NCBI GenBank assembly: GCA_964654995.1
Contig: CAZZKF010000089.1
Location: forward strand, 1-8,260
Direction of reading: 5' to 3'
Source of the DNA: CAZZKF01 sp964654995
Lineage (GTDB): Bacteria > Pseudomonadota > Alphaproteobacteria > CAZZKF01
DNA: 8,260 nt
Below the pieces are notes generated by a model, which searched no databases, had not been told where the DNA came from, and saw only the letters and a program-made list of their open reading frames with translations. Every line of letters begins with the position of its first letter. Position 1 is the first letter of the stretch. The position numbers and the translations under genes were made by a program. Below, one piece after another: positions 6,568 through 8,260 of the stretch.

Positions 6568-6582
6568 CTGCGGGGCCCGCAG
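6568..6582 (-). repeat. 15-bp palindrome in the propeller-gene leader
   Basis: CTGCGGG (6568-6574) and CCCGCAG (6576-6582) are exact reverse complements around one central base. It lies 41 bp upstream of the propeller gene start. As DNA it is a candidate protein site; as RNA the stem would need to open at the centre to form a loop. Confidence 0.35.
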
Positions 6583-6608
6583 AGTCACCGGATCAGCATG
6601 GCGGGTTT

Positions 6609-6657
6609 TGCCGGCGCGGGCAAGGAGACGGGCAGGTTGGGGATGCCCGCGCCGGCA
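6609..6657 (-). repeat. Perfect 14-bp stem with a 21-base loop
   Basis: TGCCGGCGCGGGCA (6609-6622) and TGCCCGCGCCGGCA (6644-6657) are exact reverse complements. Fourteen matched pairs, twelve of them G-C, is far more than expected by chance even in GC-rich DNA. There is no T-run on either side, so it is not a canonical intrinsic terminator. It lies in the spacer between the repeat-protein gene and the propeller gene. It could be part of a structured leader RNA, a transcript-stabilising hairpin, or a dispersed palindromic repeat of the genome. Confidence 0.6.
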
Positions 6658-6676
6658 CTGCAGTCCCGATTATCGA

Positions 6677-6695
6677 GCCTCGTTGATAACGAGGC
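6677..6695 (-). terminator. Terminator-like hairpin after the repeat-protein gene
   Basis: GCCTCGTT (6677-6684) and AACGAGGC (6688-6695) form a perfect 8-bp stem with a 3-base loop. On the minus strand it starts 7 bases after the stop codon of the repeat-protein gene, the usual position of a terminator. The following bases (TCGATAATCG) lack a proper T-run, so termination may be weak, or the hairpin may protect the 3' end. Confidence 0.45.
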
Positions 6696-6702
6696 CCGGT
6701 TC

Positions 6703-7683
6703 CTATTCCTTGTCTTTCGGTTGTTCTGTCGCCGCACCGCAGTTGCGGGTGATGTTGGTGGTCTGCCCCTCCGGTCCGGTGACGGTGATCTTGCGGCAGG
6801 CGCCGTCACGCATCATCGTCATCTGCGTGCGCAGCTTTCCCTGCTCATCGACAACCGTGCGCCGGATGGTCATCGGGCCGCCGGTCATGTGCTCGATCTC
6901 GGTGTGCATTTGTCGGCCACCCTGGCACGGGGCGTCGAAGCGCATGACCATGGCACCATCCTTTTTCTCGACCTCGCGGGTGACCGTGCGGGTCTTGCCG
7001 TCGGGCCCGGTGCGGGTGATGGTGACCTCATAGACGTCGCCATTCTTTTTCACCGTCTTCTCGACCGTATGGCTGCGGCCGTCGGGGTCGGTGATGGTGC
7101 GCTTGGTGATGAACACGCCCTTGGGATCCTCGCGGAAGCTTTCCGTGAAGCGGATGGTCTTGCCATCGCCGCGTTTGCGCGTGCCGGTCACCGTGACACC
7201 CTTGGCGTCGCGTTTGATCGTCCGTTTGACGATCACCTTCGAGCCATCGGGCAGGCGCCTGGTGATCTCGATTTCCTGGACGCCCTTGCCGGCCTTGCGG
7301 ACGCGCTCCTTGACGATCACGCCAGGACCGCCAAGACCGCCGGCCCGCATGTGAGTGAGGTTGCCGAGCCAGGGCATGGCGCCATGCATCTCGCCCATGC
7401 CCTCGGACATCGGGCCGCGACAGCCGCGAATAGCATCCCGCATCTGGCGTCCCATGCGCATGTGTCCCATCCGCATCTGCTGGCCGTGGTGGCGGTTGCC
7501 GGCTGCCGGGGCGGATTCATCCGCCTGGCCGGCCCGGGCGGCGTGGTCCATGGTCGGTTGCTCGCCGGCGCCGGCGGCGGTGCCCGCAAGGGCAAGACCG
7601 GCGACCGTTGCGGCGATCAGGAGCGCCCGTATACCGGGGCGCTCATACAAAGGGGAGTGGGGGCTTAGAGAGGTTACTGGCAT
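6703..7683 (-). CDS. Secreted His/Met-rich protein with seven ~27-residue beta-type repeats
   Basis: A 326-residue protein of no family I recognise. A signal peptide covers about 1-39 (core IRALLIAATVAGLALAGTAAG), so it is exported. Residues 64-112 are rich in His and Met (HHGQQMRMGHMRMGRQM, later MGEMHGAM, THM), suggesting metal binding. Residues about 132-316 hold seven units of about 27 residues, alternating a KGV-like turn (133, 161, 188, 214, 242, 268, 293) and a DG-type turn (147, 174, 202, 229, 256, 282, 306), with strands rich in alternating V/I/T and R/K. Cysteines lie at 88, 253, 296 and 315. The tail (QPKDKE) is charged. Start ATG 7683 has GGAG 9 bases upstream. ATG 7692 is possible, but GAGGAG touches it. 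The frame continues open to 7935, and that part looks non-coding. A hairpin follows the stop. Confidence 0.82.
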   Translation of the reverse strand: MPVTSLSPHSPLYERPGIRALLIAATVAGLALAGTAAGAGEQPTMDHAARAGQADESAPAAGNRHHGQQMRMGHMRMGRQMRDAIRGCRGPMSEGMGEMHGAMPWLGNLTHMRAGGLGGPGVIVKERVRKAGKGVQEIEITRRLPDGSKVIVKRTIKRDAKGVTVTGTRKRGDGKTIRFTESFREDPKGVFITKRTITDPDGRSHTVEKTVKKNGDVYEVTITRTGPDGKTRTVTREVEKKDGAMVMRFDAPCQGGRQMHTEIEHMTGGPMTIRRTVVDEQGKLRTQMTMMRDGACRKITVTGPEGQTTNITRNCGAATEQPKDKE

Positions 7684-8151
7684 CTCGTTCATCTCCTCGG
7701 TTTTGTCGGCCGGATCGGTGTCGCCGGTTGCTCCTGCACCCGGGCCGCGTCGGACACACTCGCCGGTATTCAGGCAGGAGTGTGGCGGGCACCTGTCCGG
7801 CCCCGTGCGAGCTCGTCTGCTCGTTCCCTGATACGAAGGAGGTCGGCGATATCCTGCGCGGTTCGGCCGGTTTTTCGGTCGCACAGTCGTCTTGCAACGA
7901 CCGCGCCCGTCTTCATCAGAGTTGTGAAAAAACACAAGAACTGGGGAATAATCCCAAAAAATGTGAAGTTTTCAAATTCCTGGAATTGGTCTTGGGTTGG
8001 GGGATTTTCATTTTCCACAATGACATCAAGGGCTTATGTAATCATGAGCGGGTTGGCACGATCTCTGCAGTGAATCAAGTGCCCCCTCGGGGCGACATGA
8101 TGGACATGAAGCGCAAAAGGCGATGACCGCCGCGCAGACGGAGAACAGAGA
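7684..8151. other. Divergent intergenic region with AT-rich core
   Basis: I see no convincing gene in these 468 bases. The segment 7921-8040 is about 38% GC by my count, against far higher GC around it, and probably carries promoters for both flanking genes. Nearer the minus-strand gene is an inverted repeat, CACACTC (7755-7761) with GAGTGTG (7778-7784). Nearer the plus-strand gene is a small hairpin GCCCC-CTC-GGGGC (8081-8093). A 48-codon minus-strand frame (7770-7916, first residues MKTGAVVARR) has no ribosome site and weaker GC bias at third positions than neighbouring genes, so I do not call it. Confidence 0.55.
7948..7975 (-). promoter_or_regulatory. Possible sigma-70 promoter for the repeat-protein gene
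   Basis: On the minus strand TTGAAA (7970-7975) is followed after 18 bases by GATTAT (7948-7953), a four-of-six match at each box. It lies in the AT-rich core, pointing at the repeat-protein gene. If used, the mRNA would have a leader of roughly 255 bases. AT-rich sequence gives such matches easily, so this is weak. Confidence 0.28.
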
Positions 8152-8260
8152 ATGACCTGGATGAAAGAACAAGAGATGTGGCAACAGCGTTCTGGCCGCA
8201 TGGTTCCCCGGCCGTCGCATTTGCGGCGCATTCACCGGGCCCGTCGGCGGTGGGCGGCAT
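8152..8260 (+). CDS. Start of an unidentified gene with a very basic N-terminus, runs off the right edge
   Basis: ATG 8152 has GGAG 8 bases upstream, and the frame stays open for 36 codons to the window edge. The visible residues begin MTWMKEQEMWQQRSG and end LRRIHRARRRWAA. The Arg-rich stretch followed by WAA suggests a membrane helix or signal anchor may come next, as in the protein at the left edge, whose basic head leads into RWVWAAATLF; this likeness is short and may be coincidence. A nearby 9-codon frame ending TGA at 8124-8126 (MMDMKRKRR) has only a weak ribosome site. No function can be given. Confidence 0.5.
   Translation, partial: MTWMKEQEMWQQRSGRMVPRPSHLRRIHRARRRWAA

Noticed and set aside
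5490..6686. Plus-strand open frame of about 400 codons opposite the propeller gene
   Set aside because: Long antisense frames are common in GC-rich genomes. The minus strand encodes a signal peptide and NHL blades; this frame has neither a signal nor a ribosome site.
7621..7644. 8-bp inverted repeat inside the signal-peptide coding part of the repeat protein
   Set aside because: GAGCGCCC and GGGCGCTC are perfect arms, but they are fully coding and GC-rich. I see no reason to give them a separate function.
6427..7668. Plus-strand His/Ala-rich open frame of about 410 codons opposite the repeat protein
   Set aside because: Its periodic sequence is the complement of the minus-strand repeats. 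It has no ribosome site and overlaps two real genes.
7770..7916. Small minus-strand frame, 48 codons, beginning MKTGAVVARR
   Set aside because: No ribosome site. By my count about 62% G/C at third positions, lower than in neighbouring genes. Its helical look alone is not enough.
7684..7935. N-terminal extension of the repeat protein upstream of its signal peptide
   Set aside because: It would bury the signal peptide inside the protein. The residues are Arg/Pro-rich with no pattern, and ATG 7683 has a well-placed GGAG.
8097..8126. Nine-codon frame MMDMKRKRR before the right-edge gene
   Set aside because: Too short to distinguish from chance and lacks a clear ribosome site. A leader peptide would need a repeated regulatory residue or an attenuator, and none is seen.

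Overview
The window is GC-rich DNA from a draft scaffold (a run of 100 N at 2661-2760 marks an assembly gap). It most likely comes from an alphaproteobacterium. The evidence is a three-gene Tad-pilus pseudopilin cluster of the TadE / TadE-like / von Willebrand TadG type, preceded by a sequence that exactly matches the binding consensus of the alphaproteobacterial cell-cycle regulator CtrA (TTAA-N7-TTAAC, 5343-5358). I cannot name a genus. I see no rRNA, tRNA, CRISPR array, insertion sequence or phage gene.

Layout: (1) 1-729, minus strand, runs off the left edge: a membrane-anchored protein with an acidic middle and a Gly/Ser-rich C-terminal part. (2) 730-965: a divergent control region with a promoter-like -10 box, an imperfect palindrome, and a perfect inverted repeat lying across the start codon of the next gene. 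(3) 966-2650, plus strand: a two-gene ABC-2 exporter operon (ATPase and six-helix permease, coupled by an ATGA overlap). (4) 2661-2760: the gap, between two convergent operons. (5) 2761-5180, minus strand: tadE, a second TadE-like pseudopilin and a von Willebrand TadG protein whose last residues fall in the gap. (6) 5181-5402: leader and promoter of that operon. (7) 5403-6527, minus strand: a secreted NHL-type beta-propeller protein. (8) 6528-6702: a spacer packed with four inverted repeats. (9) 6703-7683, minus strand: a secreted protein with a His/Met-rich segment and seven copies of a ~27-residue beta-type repeat. (10) 7684-8151: an intergenic region with an AT-rich core. (11) 8152 to the right edge, plus strand: the start of a further gene with a basic N-terminus.

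Functionally the window is mostly envelope and surface biology: an exporter, minor pilins of an adhesive Tad/Flp pilus probably under cell-cycle control, and two secreted proteins of unknown role. The pilus cluster holds only pseudopilin genes. The secretion ATPase, secretin and major pilin must lie elsewhere. The least familiar items are the repeat protein (6703-7683), the structured spacer downstream of it (6528-6695), and the hairpin that contains the start codon of the exporter ATPase.
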